Positions 26,678 to 35,023 of a stretch of 64,000 bases of DNA are shown here, piece by piece. The notes beneath the pieces are model-generated. The model was not told the DNA's origin, did no database searches, and worked only from the letters and a program-made list of their open reading frames with translations. How positions within the stretch are numbered: position 1 is the stretch's first letter; every line of letters starts with the position of its first letter. The stretch is from Pseudomonas nitroreducens NBRC 12694. GTDB taxonomy: Bacteria; Pseudomonadota; Gammaproteobacteria; Pseudomonadales; Pseudomonadaceae. The DNA is taken from NCBI RefSeq assembly GCF_002091755.1, contig NZ_BDAI01000008.1, forward strand, positions 140,669-204,668, written 5' to 3'. A program made the position numbers and the translations under genes.

Positions 26678-27583
26678 CTACCCGTTATCCACCGCTTGTG
26701 CGTTTCCAGCGCCCCGCGCCGGAGCCGTCTTGCGAAACACCAGCATCAACCCCACCACGATCAGCCCCATGCCCAGTAGGCCGAGGGCGGACAGGCGATT
26801 GCCGAACACCGCGTAATCCATCAGCGCCGTCACCGCCGGCACCAGATAGAACAGGCTGGTGACGTTGACCAGATTTCCCGCCGCGATCATCCGGTACAGC
26901 AGCACGGTGGCCAGCACCGAGACCATCAGCCCCATCCACAGCGCGCTGAGGATGAATGCGGCATTCCATTCCACGTGCAGCGGCTGGAAGGGCGCGACGG
27001 CAACGCAGAGCATCAGTCCGGCGATGTACTGCAAGGGCAGGGTGCCCAGCGGGTTCTCGCGGATGTTCTTCTGCAGGATCGAGCCGCCGGTGATCGACAG
27101 CAGCGCCAGCAGGCAGCAGGCCAGACCGGCAAACGTAAGCCCCGAGAGCCCGATGCTCTGGTAAACCACCATCACCAGCCCGACCAACCCCAGCGCCAGG
27201 CCGCCCAGGCGCAGCGCCGAGTGTCGACGTTCGAGCAGGAAGCTGGTCAGCATCGGCTGCACACCCAGCACCGTGGCGATGACGCCGGGGGTGACGTGCA
27301 GGTCCAGCGCCATCAGGTAGAAGATCGGGTAGATGCCCAGCATCACCAGGCCGGTGAGCACGGCGTGGCGCACTTGCTTGCGCTCGCGCGGCCAGCGCAG
27401 GCCGATCAGCGGGGAAATGGCCAGCAGCGCCACCAGTGCGGTGCCGAAGCGAGCGATCAGAAACACCATCGGCGAGGCATGGGCCAGGCCCCACTTGCTG
27501 ACGATGGCGGCGCTGCTCCACAGCAGCACGAACAGGGAAGTACTGGCCAGGGTGGCCAGGGACGAACGGTTGAACGAAATCAT
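26678..27583 (-). CDS. EamA-family (DMT) transporter
   Basis: 301 aa with ten membrane helices (ATLASTSLFVLLWSSAAIVS at the start; AVFGNRLSALGLLGMGLIVV near the end). Substrate unknown. The ATG at 27583 (MISFNRSSLATLAS) is chosen over a GTG at 27592 because of a CAGGTG-like site. It might share a transcript with a small Pro-rich reading frame upstream at 27695-27856. Confidence 0.85.
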   Translation of the reverse strand: MISFNRSSLATLASTSLFVLLWSSAAIVSKWGLAHASPMVFLIARFGTALVALLAISPLIGLRWPRERKQVRHAVLTGLVMLGIYPIFYLMALDLHVTPGVIATVLGVQPMLTSFLLERRHSALRLGGLALGLVGLVMVVYQSIGLSGLTFAGLACCLLALLSITGGSILQKNIRENPLGTLPLQYIAGLMLCVAVAPFQPLHVEWNAAFILSALWMGLMVSVLATVLLYRMIAAGNLVNVTSLFYLVPAVTALMDYAVFGNRLSALGLLGMGLIVVGLMLVFRKTAPARGAGNAQAVDNG

Positions 27584-27694
27584 GCAATGCACCTGTCGTC
27601 AGGCAGATCACGACCGGCCTGCGTAGGGCCGGACACATACCGGGGCCGCGTCAGTGAGGCGCGGAAAACCAGGCGATGGAAAACGCGGGTGGCG

Positions 27695-27856
27695 TCAGAA
27701 GCTCACGCCGGGTGGCGGGTAGGCCGCACCGGGTGGCGGAGGCGACGCGACAGCGACGACAGGAGGGGGCGGAGGGCAGGCCGCGCCCGCACCCGCGCCG
27801 CATGCCGGGGAGGCTGCAGCGATGATTGCCGGATCGGGCAACGGGTATCGGGACAT
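27695..27856 (-). CDS. Possible 53-aa Ala/Pro-rich small protein
   Basis: Reverse-strand frame starting MSRYPLPDPAIIAAAS, with a CPPPPP run and ending AAYPPPGVSF. It starts about 40 nt downstream of a TATAGT -10-like element and lies in the same direction as the following EamA gene. No convincing ribosome site was found and composition alone could produce it in GC-rich DNA. No family recognised. Confidence 0.25.
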   Translation of the reverse strand: MSRYPLPDPAIIAAASPACGAGAGAACPPPPPVVAVASPPPPGAAYPPPGVSF

Positions 27857-27972
27857 GGAAGGCGAACCTGTTCAGTGGTGCAGCAACGGCGCTGCGTGGG
27901 CTGACTATAGCGGGCGTTGCGCGAGTAGGCGAGCCCTGTGCGAGTCGCGCGGCAATCTGCGATTCCTGCGAC

Positions 27973-28008
27973 GAAAAACGACAACGCGCGGTCGGAGCCG
28001 CGCGTTGT
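27973..28008 (-). terminator. Rho-independent terminator of the polyamine-binding gene
   Basis: ACAACGCGCGG - TCGGAG - CCGCGCGTTGT; on the reverse strand it is followed by CGTTTTTCG, 16 bp beyond the stop codon. Confidence 0.8.
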
Positions 28009-28024
28009 GAGGCAAGGGTGACGC

Positions 28025-29119
28025 TTACTTGCCGGTCTTGATGGTGTTCCAGGTGCGGGTACGTACGCGGTCGATCTTCATCGGCATGGATTCGAGGGCG
28101 AACAGCTTGGCCATCTTGTCCTGCGGCGGGTAGATCGCCGGATCGGCCTTGATCGCCTTGTCCACCAGCGGGTCGGCAGCCAGGTTGCCGTTGGCGTAGT
28201 GCACGTAGTTGCTCACGCCGGCCATCACTTCGGGGCGCAGCAGGTAGTTCATGAAGGCGTAGGCGGCTTTCTCATCCGGCGCGTCGTTCGGCATGGCGAC
28301 CATGTCGAACCACAGCGGCGAGCCTTCCTTCGGGGTGGAGTACTGGATTTCCACGCCGTTCTTGGCTTCCTTGGCACGGGTGGCGGCCTGCAGAATGTCG
28401 CCGGAGAAGCCGACGGCCACGCAGATTTCGCCGTTGGCCAGGTCGCTGACGTACTTGGAGGAGTGGAAGTAGCGGATGTACGGACGCACCTTGAGCAGCG
28501 CTTCCTCGGCCTTCTTGTAGTCATCCAGCTTCTGGCTGTGATGCGGCAGGCCCAGGTAGTTCAGGGTGATCGGCAGCAGTTCCGGACCGTTATCCAGCAC
28601 CGCTACGCCGCACTTGGCCAGCTTTTCCATGTATTCGGGCTTGAAGAAGATGTCCCAGGAATCGATCGGCGCGTTGTCGCCCAGCACTTCCTTGATCTTC
28701 GCCGGGTTGTAGCCGATGCCGGTAGTGCCCCACAGGTAGGGGAAGCCGTGCTCGTTGCCCGGGTCGTTCACTTCCAGCGCCTTCATCAGCACCGGGTTGA
28801 GGTTCTTCCAGTTCGGCAGCTGGCTCTTGTCCAGCTTCTTCAGCGCGCCGGCCTGGATCTGCTTGGCCATGAAGTGGTTCGACGGCACCACGATGTCGTA
28901 ACCGGATTTGCCGGTCATCAGCTTGCCATCGAGGGTTTCGTTGCTGTCGTAGACGTCGTAAGTCGCCTGGATGCCGGTTTCCTTGGTGAAGGTCGGCACG
29001 GTGTCCGGAGCGATGTAGTCGGACCAGTTGTAGATCTTGACGCTGTCGGCCTGGGCGGCGCCGGCGGAGACAGCGAGGGAGAGTGCAAGGGTGGAGAGCA
29101 ACGGGGCGGAAATTTTCAT
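28025..29119 (-). CDS. Periplasmic putrescine/spermidine-binding protein (PotF/SpuD type)
   Basis: 364-aa solute-binding protein with a Sec signal peptide (LLSTLALSLAVSAGAAQA). The mature start SVKIYNWSDYIAPDTVP and YDVYDSNETLDGKL are typical of PotF/SpuD/SpuE; Trp and Asp residues in YNWSDY and the DSNE motif line the polyamine pocket in that family. No potGHI permease or ATPase genes flank it, so it must dock with a system encoded elsewhere or serve as a sensor. ATG at 29119 with AGGA upstream. Confidence 0.88.
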   Translation of the reverse strand: MKISAPLLSTLALSLAVSAGAAQADSVKIYNWSDYIAPDTVPTFTKETGIQATYDVYDSNETLDGKLMTGKSGYDIVVPSNHFMAKQIQAGALKKLDKSQLPNWKNLNPVLMKALEVNDPGNEHGFPYLWGTTGIGYNPAKIKEVLGDNAPIDSWDIFFKPEYMEKLAKCGVAVLDNGPELLPITLNYLGLPHHSQKLDDYKKAEEALLKVRPYIRYFHSSKYVSDLANGEICVAVGFSGDILQAATRAKEAKNGVEIQYSTPKEGSPLWFDMVAMPNDAPDEKAAYAFMNYLLRPEVMAGVSNYVHYANGNLAADPLVDKAIKADPAIYPPQDKMAKLFALESMPMKIDRVRTRTWNTIKTGK

Positions 29120-29303
29120 TCTTGTGTTCCTGACAACGGTGCGGAAAGCCCGGGCCATCCGCGAAAGATGGGCGACGCTTCGTCGCGGGCTGGGCAAGAA
29201 TTAACCATTTTGCCGGAACATGGCGAGAGGCCATGGCTGCCTGCGGGTCCGCAGACAGCGCATGTGGCCCGAGCCGTACCGAGTTGGCACGGCAGGTAGG
29301 AGA

Positions 29304-29322
29304 CCGCCCCGCAGAGGGGCGG
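29304..29322 (-). terminator. Hairpin downstream of cysK
   Basis: CCGCCCC - GCAGA - GGGGCGG, 8 bp after the cysK stop on the reverse strand. No T-run, so termination is uncertain. Confidence 0.4.
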
Positions 29323-29330
29323 AATAGAGC

Positions 29331-30305
29331 TTACTGGACCAGTTCCTGGTCCTCGAACAGACCGTCGAACAGCATACTGGAGAGGTAGCGTTCGCCGGAG
29401 TCCGGCAGCACCACGACAATGGTCTTGCCCTGCATGTTCGGTTCTTCGGCCAGCTTCACCGCGGCGGCCATTGCGGCACCGCTGGAGATGCCGCAGAGGA
29501 TGCCTTCTTCCTGCATCAGGCGCAGGGCCATGTTCTTGGCGTCTTCGTCGGCGATGGTGGCAACGCGGTCGACCAGGGACAGGTCGAGGTTCTTCGGCAC
29601 GAAACCGGCACCGATGCCCTGGATCTTGTGCGGGCTGGGCTTGACCTCTTCGCCGGCCAGGGTCTGGCTGATCACCGGCGAGCCGACAGGCTCCACGGCC
29701 ACCGAGAGGATCGGCTTGCCCCTGGTGTTCTTGATGTAGCGCGACACGCCGGTGAGGGTGCCGCCGGTGCCGACGCCGGCCACCAGCACGTCCACCGCGC
29801 CGTCGGTGTCGTTCCAGATTTCCGGGCCGGTGGTCTTCTCGTGGATCGCCGGGTTCGCCGGGTTGTCGAACTGCGCCGGCATGAAGTACTTCGCCGGGTC
29901 GCTGGCGAGGATTTCCTCGGCCTTGGCGATGGCGCCCTTCATGCCCTTGGCCGGCTCGGTCAGCACCAGCTCGGCGCCCAGGGCCTTGAGCACCTTGCGG
30001 CGCTCCAGGCTCATCGAGGCGGGCATGGTGAGGATCATCTTGTAGCCGCGGGCGGCGGCGACGAAGGCCAGGCCGATGCCGGTGTTGCCGGAGGTCGGCT
30101 CGACGATGGTCATGCCCGGCTTCAGGCGGCCGCTGGATTCGGCGTCCCAGATCATGTTGGCGCCGATCCGGCACTTCACCGAGTAACCGGGGTTGCGGCC
30201 TTCGATCTTGGCCAGGATGGTGACGCCGCGCGGGGCGATGCGGTTGATCTGGACCAGCGGCGTATTGCCGATGGACTGCGCGTTGTCGGCGTAGATGCGG
30301 CTCAT
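29331..30305 (-). CDS. cysK: Cysteine synthase A (O-acetylserine sulfhydrylase)
   Basis: 324-aa PLP enzyme that makes cysteine from O-acetylserine and sulfide. The Schiff-base Lys lies in NPGYSVKCRIGAN (Lys44), the substrate loop is TSGNTGIG and the phosphate-binding loop GVGTGGTLTG; GISSGAAMAAA follows. Overall it follows E. coli CysK rather than CysM (MTMPASMSLERRKVLKALGA), though NPGYSVK replaces the common NPSFSVK. ATG at 30305. Confidence 0.94.
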   Translation of the reverse strand: MSRIYADNAQSIGNTPLVQINRIAPRGVTILAKIEGRNPGYSVKCRIGANMIWDAESSGRLKPGMTIVEPTSGNTGIGLAFVAAARGYKMILTMPASMSLERRKVLKALGAELVLTEPAKGMKGAIAKAEEILASDPAKYFMPAQFDNPANPAIHEKTTGPEIWNDTDGAVDVLVAGVGTGGTLTGVSRYIKNTRGKPILSVAVEPVGSPVISQTLAGEEVKPSPHKIQGIGAGFVPKNLDLSLVDRVATIADEDAKNMALRLMQEEGILCGISSGAAMAAAVKLAEEPNMQGKTIVVVLPDSGERYLSSMLFDGLFEDQELVQ

Positions 30306-30385
30306 GATGCGTTCCTTAGGTTGGAGCGGTGCAGACCCAGCAGCCTATGCCCGGCGGGCGTTCGCGTCCAGTCGAGGCGCCCAGC

Positions 30386-30586
30386 TCAGTCGGGCTGCGC
30401 GTCGCTGAAGATGGCCTCGATGGGCAGGCTGAAAACCCGGGCTATACGAAAGGCCAGCGGCAGGCTGGGGTCGAACTTGCCACTCTCGATGGCGATCACG
30501 CTCTGCCGCGAAACCCCCAGTTGCGTGGCGAGGTCCTGCTGGCTCCAGCCGTGCTCGGCGCGCAGTTCCTTGAGGCGATTGTGCAT
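30386..30586 (-). CDS. Xre-family small transcriptional regulator
   Basis: 66-aa single-domain Cro/C1 regulator: RLKELRAEHGWSQQDLATQLGVSRQSVIAIESGKFDPSLPLA. This short YgzD/YozG-like type normally sits beside a small membrane protein, and here it follows one by 18 bp. It probably binds the palindrome at 31009-31030 upstream of the operon. ATG at 30586. Confidence 0.92.
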   Translation of the reverse strand: MHNRLKELRAEHGWSQQDLATQLGVSRQSVIAIESGKFDPSLPLAFRIARVFSLPIEAIFSDAQPD

Positions 30587-30604
30587 GGCTGCTCCTCAGC
30601 TCAT

Positions 30605-30994
30605 TCAGACGAAGCGGCGGCGCAGCAGTACCACGGCGACGCCGTAGGCGGCCCAGAACAGCGGGAAGGCGAGGATCACCGGGAAGCGCGGCCAGGCGGC
30701 GTATTGTTCGAGGAAGCCCCAGGCGCTGAACAGCCCGACCACCACGCCGCCGGCCAGCATCGCCGCGCGGGACAGGAGGAAACGCAGGAATTCGTCCGGC
30801 TCGCTGCGCAGGTAGCGGTCGAACACGTAGAGCATCGCCAGCAGCGGCAACGCCGGAGAGGCGGCGGCCAGGACGCGCAGGGCATAAGGCAGCTGCTGCA
30901 GGTCCAGCCCCCAGCTGATCAGCGCCACCAGGGCGGAGTAGATGAACATGAGGGCGGCACAGGACAGGGTATAGCGGCGCAGAGCGGGATTCAT
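30605..30994 (-). CDS. Small four-helix membrane protein paired with Xre regulator
   Basis: 129 aa with four hydrophobic segments (SCAALMFIYSALVALISWG; ASPALPLLAMLYVF; RAAMLAGGVVVGLFSAWGFL; FPLFWAAYGVAVVLL). First gene of a two-gene operon with the Xre regulator. Similar pairs are widespread, but function is not established; I recognise no family by motif. Confidence 0.8.
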   Translation of the reverse strand: MNPALRRYTLSCAALMFIYSALVALISWGLDLQQLPYALRVLAAASPALPLLAMLYVFDRYLRSEPDEFLRFLLSRAAMLAGGVVVGLFSAWGFLEQYAAWPRFPVILAFPLFWAAYGVAVVLLRRRFV

Positions 30995-31008
30995 CGCGGT
31001 CTCCTTGT

Positions 31009-31053
31009 GATGTAAAGTTAACTTAACATCGAGAATTCTGCGATGTAAAGTAA
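31009..31053 (-). promoter_or_regulatory. Candidate operator of the membrane-protein/Xre operon
   Basis: Positions 31009-31030 form a 22-bp palindrome with one mismatch (half-sites GATGTAAAGTT and AACTTAACATC). A third half-site GATGTAAAGTAA starts at 31042. The palindrome begins 14 bp upstream of the membrane-protein ATG, where an autorepressor would sit. Binding by the Xre protein is inferred. Confidence 0.6.
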
Positions 31054-31225
31054 GCTTGTCATTAACGAGTCAATCGCGATCAGTCGCCCCCTGACCCGCC
31101 ATTCAATGACTGAATGCCGCGTCTGCGTTCACACTCGCCTTGGGTGCGCGGTATAGTCGCAGCTTGTCCGACCACTCGCCCGGCCCGGCAGAACGCCCGG
31201 CCCGCTATCGTTCGAGGATTCACCG

Positions 31226-32071
31226 ATGAAGTTCGAAGGCACCCAGTCCTACGTCGCCACCGACGACCTCAAGCTGGCGGTCAACGCCGCCATCACCCTG
31301 CAGCGCCCGCTGCTGGTGAAAGGCGAGCCGGGTACCGGCAAGACCATGCTCGCCGAGCAGCTGGCGGAGTCCTTCGGCGCCAAGCTGATCACCTGGCATA
31401 TCAAGTCCACTACCAAAGCCCACCAGGGCCTCTACGAGTACGACGCGGTCAGCCGCCTGCGTGACTCGCAGCTGGGCGTGGACAAGGTCCACGACGTGCG
31501 CAACTACATCAAGAAGGGCAAGCTCTGGGAGGCCTTCGAGGCCGAAGAGCGCGTGATCCTGCTGATCGACGAGATCGACAAGGCCGACATCGAGTTCCCC
31601 AACGACCTGTTGCAGGAACTCGACAAGATGGAGTTCTTCGTTTACGAAACCAACGAAACCATCAAGGCCAAGCAGCGCCCGATCATCATCATCACCTCCA
31701 ACAACGAGAAGGAACTGCCGGACGCCTTCCTGCGCCGCTGCTTCTTCCACTACATCGCCTTCCCCGACCGCGAGACCCTGCAGAAGATCGTCGACGTGCA
31801 CTACCCGAAGATCAGCGGCACGCTGGTCAGCGAGGCGCTGGACATCTTCTTCGACGTGCGCAAGGTGCCGGGCCTGAAGAAGAAGCCCTCCACCTCCGAA
31901 CTGGTGGACTGGCTGAAGCTGCTGATGGCCGACAACATCGGCGAAGCCGTGCTGCGCGAACGCGACCCCACCAAGGCCATCCCGCCGCTGGCTGGCGCCC
32001 TGGTGAAGAACGAGCAGGACGTTCAATTGCTTGAGCGTCTTGCCTTCATGAGCCGCCGCGCGAGTCGCTGA
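31226..32071 (+). CDS. MoxR-family AAA+ ATPase
   Basis: 281 aa: Walker A GEPGTGKT (residues 34-41), Walker B VILLIDEIDKAD, sensor 1 IIIITSNNEKELPDAFLRRC (with arginine finger). MoxR ATPases act as chaperones that insert cofactors or remodel complexes, usually with a VWA-domain partner. That partner is the next gene after a 144-bp gap filled by repeats. Target complex unknown. ATG at 31226. Confidence 0.9.
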   Translation: MKFEGTQSYVATDDLKLAVNAAITLQRPLLVKGEPGTGKTMLAEQLAESFGAKLITWHIKSTTKAHQGLYEYDAVSRLRDSQLGVDKVHDVRNYIKKGKLWEAFEAEERVILLIDEIDKADIEFPNDLLQELDKMEFFVYETNETIKAKQRPIIIITSNNEKELPDAFLRRCFFHYIAFPDRETLQKIVDVHYPKISGTLVSEALDIFFDVRKVPGLKKKPSTSELVDWLKLLMADNIGEAVLRERDPTKAIPPLAGALVKNEQDVQLLERLAFMSRRASR

Positions 32072-32080
32072 GGCTCTTAC

Positions 32081-32184
32081 TCCCTCTCTCTTCAGGGAGA
32101 GGGCCGGGGAGAGGGAAATGGCCCCGTGCCGTGCTTGCCCTCTCCCTAACCCTGGCTACGCGCCCCGCTCCGAAGGGAGAGGGG
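32081..32184. repeat. Compound CCCTCTCCC/GGGAGAGGG repeat between moxR and VWA genes
   Basis: Two modules: a palindrome at 32081-32118 and, at about 32138-32184, a second with CCCTCTCCCTAACCCTGG, then CTACGCGCCCCGCTCC, then GAAGGGAGAGGGGA. The second module occurs inverted at 52303-52345. It splits an otherwise compact operon. Confidence 0.78.
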
Positions 32185-32215
32185 ACCGTTACTTGCGATT
32201 TCCGAGGGCATCTCC

Positions 32216-33397
32216 ATGCTGCTCAACCTGTTCAACGAAATGCGCGCGGCCAAGGTGCCGGTGTCGGTGCGAGAGCTGCTCGACCTGATCGATGCGCTCA
32301 AGCACCGCGTCGTGTTCGCCGACATGGACGAGTTCTACTACCTCGCCCGCACCATCATGGTGAAGGACGAGCGCCATTTCGATAAGTTCGACCGGGCCTT
32401 CGGCGCCTACTTCAAGGGCCTGGAAAAGCTCGACGACCACCTCAAGGCGCTGATCCCCGAAGAGTGGCTGCGCAAGGAATTCGAGCGCCTGCTGACCGAC
32501 GAGGAGCGTGCGCAGATCCAGTCCCTGGGTGGCCTGGACAAGCTCATCGAGGAATTCAAGAAGCGCCTCGAGGAGCAGAAGGAACGCCACGCCGGCGGCA
32601 ACAAGTGGATCGGCACCGGCGGCACCAGCCCGTTCGGCTCCGGTGGCTTCAACCCCGAAGGCATCCGCGTCGGCGACGCCGGCAAGCGCCAGGGCAAGGC
32701 CGCCAAGGTCTGGGACCAGCGCGAGTACAAGAACCTCGACGACCAGGTCGAGTTGGGCACGCGCAACATCAAGATCGCCCTGCGCCGCCTGCGCAAGTTC
32801 GCCCGCGAGGGCGCGGCGGAAGAGCTGGATATCGACGGCACCATCGACCACACCGCCAAGGACGCCGGCCTGCTCAACATCCAGATGCGCCCGGAGCGCC
32901 GCAACACCGTGAAGCTCCTGCTGCTGCTGGATATCGGCGGTTCGATGGACGCCCACGTGAAGGTCTGCGAGGAACTGTTCTCGGCCTGCAAGACCGAGTT
33001 CAAGCACCTCGAATACTTCTACTTCCACAACTTCATCTACGAGTCGGTGTGGAAAAACAACCTGCGCCGCTCCAGCGAACGCACCGCCACCTTCGACCTG
33101 CTGCACAAGTACGGACCGGACTACAAGGTGGTGTTCGTCGGCGACGCCGCCATGGCGCCCTACGAGATCACCCAGGCCGGCGGCAGCGTCGAGCACTGGA
33201 ACGAGGAAGCCGGCTACGTCTGGATGCAGCGCTTCATGGAGAAGTACAAGAAACTCATCTGGATCAACCCCTACCCCAAGGACACCTGGAACTACACCGC
33301 CTCCACCGGCCTCGTGCGCGAGCTGGTGAAGGAGCAGATGTTCCCGCTGACCCTGAGCGGCCTGGAAGAGGGCATGCGCTTTCTCTCCCGTGGTTGA
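32216..33397 (+). CDS. VWA-domain protein (CoxE-like) partner of the MoxR ATPase
   Basis: 393 aa. The N-terminal half is helical; the C-terminal half contains a von Willebrand A fold with MIDAS-type motif LLLLDIGGSMDAH (DxGxS), LEYFYFHNFIYESVW and GDAAMAPYEI. Proteins of this class pair with MoxR ATPases for metal-centre maturation or stress functions. Ends with MRFLSRG. ATG at 32216. Function in this organism is not known. Confidence 0.88.
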   Translation: MLLNLFNEMRAAKVPVSVRELLDLIDALKHRVVFADMDEFYYLARTIMVKDERHFDKFDRAFGAYFKGLEKLDDHLKALIPEEWLRKEFERLLTDEERAQIQSLGGLDKLIEEFKKRLEEQKERHAGGNKWIGTGGTSPFGSGGFNPEGIRVGDAGKRQGKAAKVWDQREYKNLDDQVELGTRNIKIALRRLRKFAREGAAEELDIDGTIDHTAKDAGLLNIQMRPERRNTVKLLLLLDIGGSMDAHVKVCEELFSACKTEFKHLEYFYFHNFIYESVWKNNLRRSSERTATFDLLHKYGPDYKVVFVGDAAMAPYEITQAGGSVEHWNEEAGYVWMQRFMEKYKKLIWINPYPKDTWNYTASTGLVRELVKEQMFPLTLSGLEEGMRFLSRG

Positions 33398-33401
33398 GCC
33401 C

Positions 33402-33427
33402 CGGAACGGTGCGCACGCACCGTTCCG
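33402..33427. terminator. Perfect 12-bp inverted repeat after the VWA gene
   Basis: CGGAACGGTGCG - CA - CGCACCGTTCCG, 5 bp after the stop. No T-run; may act as a hairpin stabiliser or terminator. Confidence 0.5.
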
Positions 33428-33605
33428 ATGTCCGCAAAGGTAACCCTGCCGCGGAGTCTCGAAACTTCCACATCGCGCCCTAGGCCCCGTAAGATGGGGA
33501 TCGATCCGGCCACGCTGGGTGGCCGGCACGCAACTTGCCTGCTCCTGACCTGTCCCCGTGCTGGTAACACAGGCGGGGCGCCGTAGCGTCTACGATGGGC
33601 ATCGA

Positions 33606-34625
33606 ATGAATCCTCTGACCTTCTCCCGCTCCACCTGGCTCAACTCCCTGCACATGACGTCGCTGACCGTCGCGCTGATGGAGTCCGAGGGGCACAGCCG
33701 CGAGTCCATCCTCGAGGGCAGTGGCATCACCGGCGACGACCTGCTCGACCTGCGTCGGCTGGTCAGCCCCTGGCAGGAACAGCAGGTCTTCAGCAATGTG
33801 CAGAATCTCGCCGGCGAGCCCGCACTCGGCCTGCGCCTGGGCGTGCGCACGCGGATCACTGCCTATGGCCTGCTCGGCTATGCGCTGATCTCTGCGCCGA
33901 CCCTGGGCGAGGCGCTGCGCATCGGCCTGAGTTACCCGGTGTTGCTGGGCACCTACTTCCACCTGGCGCTGGAAGTGGATGGCGACATGGCCTGGCTGGT
34001 CGCCACCGGCTATGGCGAGGAAGAAGCGATGCGTCCGTTCAACACCGAGTTGTGCCTGGGCTCGCTGAAAGTGGCCTGCGCCGACCTGCTCGGCCAGCCG
34101 TTGCCACTGGTGCGCGCAGAGTTCGACTACGAAGGTCCGGTCGATCGCCGCGCGGCCTACGCCACGTTGTTTGGCTGCCAGTTGGGTTTCAACTGCTCGC
34201 GCAGCGCCATCGGTTTCCCTGCCAGTTGGCTGGACATGCGCCTGCCTCTGGCGGATGCCGTGACGCACCGTGAGATGCTGGAGCAGTGCCGACGCCAGAA
34301 CATCGACCTGGCAGCCCGCCGCGCCTGGCTGGACAAGGTCCGCGCAATACTCGGCGAACGCCTGCAGGAGCCGCCGGGCCTGGAAGAACTGGCGCGCCGC
34401 CTCAACTGCTCCTCGCGCAGCCTGCGCCGCCACCTGCAGCAACAGCAGACCAGCTACCAGCAATTGCTCGACGAATTACGCTTCGCCCGTGCCAAGGAAC
34501 TGCTGCAGGACGGCGACATGCCGATCTACCGCATCGCCGAGGAGCTGGGCTTCAGCGAGACGGCCAGCCTGCGCCACGCCTTCCAGCGCTGGAGCGGACA
34601 GCCGCCCAGTCACTTCCGTGCATAA
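33606..34625 (+). CDS. AraC-family transcriptional regulator
   Basis: 339 aa with an N-terminal AraC_N/arabinose-binding-like domain (GEPALGLRLGVRTRITAYGLLGYALISAPTLGEAL pattern) and a C-terminal double HTH: GLEELARRLNCSSRSLRRHL and IYRIAEELGFSETASLRHAFQRWSG. This OruR/ArgR-like architecture is common in Pseudomonas regulators of small-molecule catabolism. ATG at 33606. The regulated genes are not evident; it may control the following DUF3079 gene or a remote target. Confidence 0.88.
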   Translation: MNPLTFSRSTWLNSLHMTSLTVALMESEGHSRESILEGSGITGDDLLDLRRLVSPWQEQQVFSNVQNLAGEPALGLRLGVRTRITAYGLLGYALISAPTLGEALRIGLSYPVLLGTYFHLALEVDGDMAWLVATGYGEEEAMRPFNTELCLGSLKVACADLLGQPLPLVRAEFDYEGPVDRRAAYATLFGCQLGFNCSRSAIGFPASWLDMRLPLADAVTHREMLEQCRRQNIDLAARRAWLDKVRAILGERLQEPPGLEELARRLNCSSRSLRRHLQQQQTSYQQLLDELRFARAKELLQDGDMPIYRIAEELGFSETASLRHAFQRWSGQPPSHFRA

Positions 34626-34732
34626 ACGCCGCGCGTGAAATTTCCCTCGGGCTTGTCGTGGATCAAGGAGCCCTTGGATGTCCTGGGCATAGCCTTGAAG
34701 AATCCCACAAGGAAACCTCCGAGGGCCTGACC

Positions 34733-34948
34733 ATGGCCAAGAAATTCCCGCTCAACCCGCCGCACCCCGAGCGCATCTGCTGGGGCTGCGACCGTTATTG
34801 CCCGGCCACCAACCTGGCCTGTGGCAACGGTGCGGACCGCACCATGCACCCGGCCGAGATGCTCGGCGATGACTGGTATCAATTCGGTGACTGGGGTATC
34901 GAGGCGCCGAAAACGATTTCTGCCGTGCAACTGGAGCCTTCCAGCTAG
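34733..34948 (+). CDS. DUF3079 small Cys-rich protein
   Basis: 71 aa: MAKKFPLNPPHPERICWGCD then RYCPATNLACGNG, with four cysteines (C-x2-C-x3-C-x5-C) that could bind a metal, and a GDDWYQFGDWG tail. This is the DUF3079 pattern. Function unknown. ATG at 34733; a bidirectional terminator follows. Confidence 0.85.
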   Translation: MAKKFPLNPPHPERICWGCDRYCPATNLACGNGADRTMHPAEMLGDDWYQFGDWGIEAPKTISAVQLEPSS

Positions 34949-34980
34949 CGCACACCCGCGCCGTTGCGGCGCCGGCCATG

Positions 34981-35018
34981 AAAAAGCGCGCACTCCCTCC
35001 CCGGAATGCGCGCTTTTT
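34981..35018. terminator. Bidirectional terminator
   Basis: AAAAAGCGCGCA ... TGCGCGCTTTTT with a 14-nt loop between convergent genes. Confidence 0.88.
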
Positions 35019-35023
35019 CGTCA

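Larger units (their letters stand above)
27584..28024. other. 441-bp intergenic region with a candidate small ORF
   Basis: Between two genes on the reverse strand. It contains the terminator of the upstream polyamine-binding gene (27973-28008), a possible reverse-strand -10 element TATAGT (complement of 27904-27909) and a 53-codon Ala/Pro-rich reading frame on the reverse strand (27695-27856). The rest looks non-coding. Confidence 0.5.
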
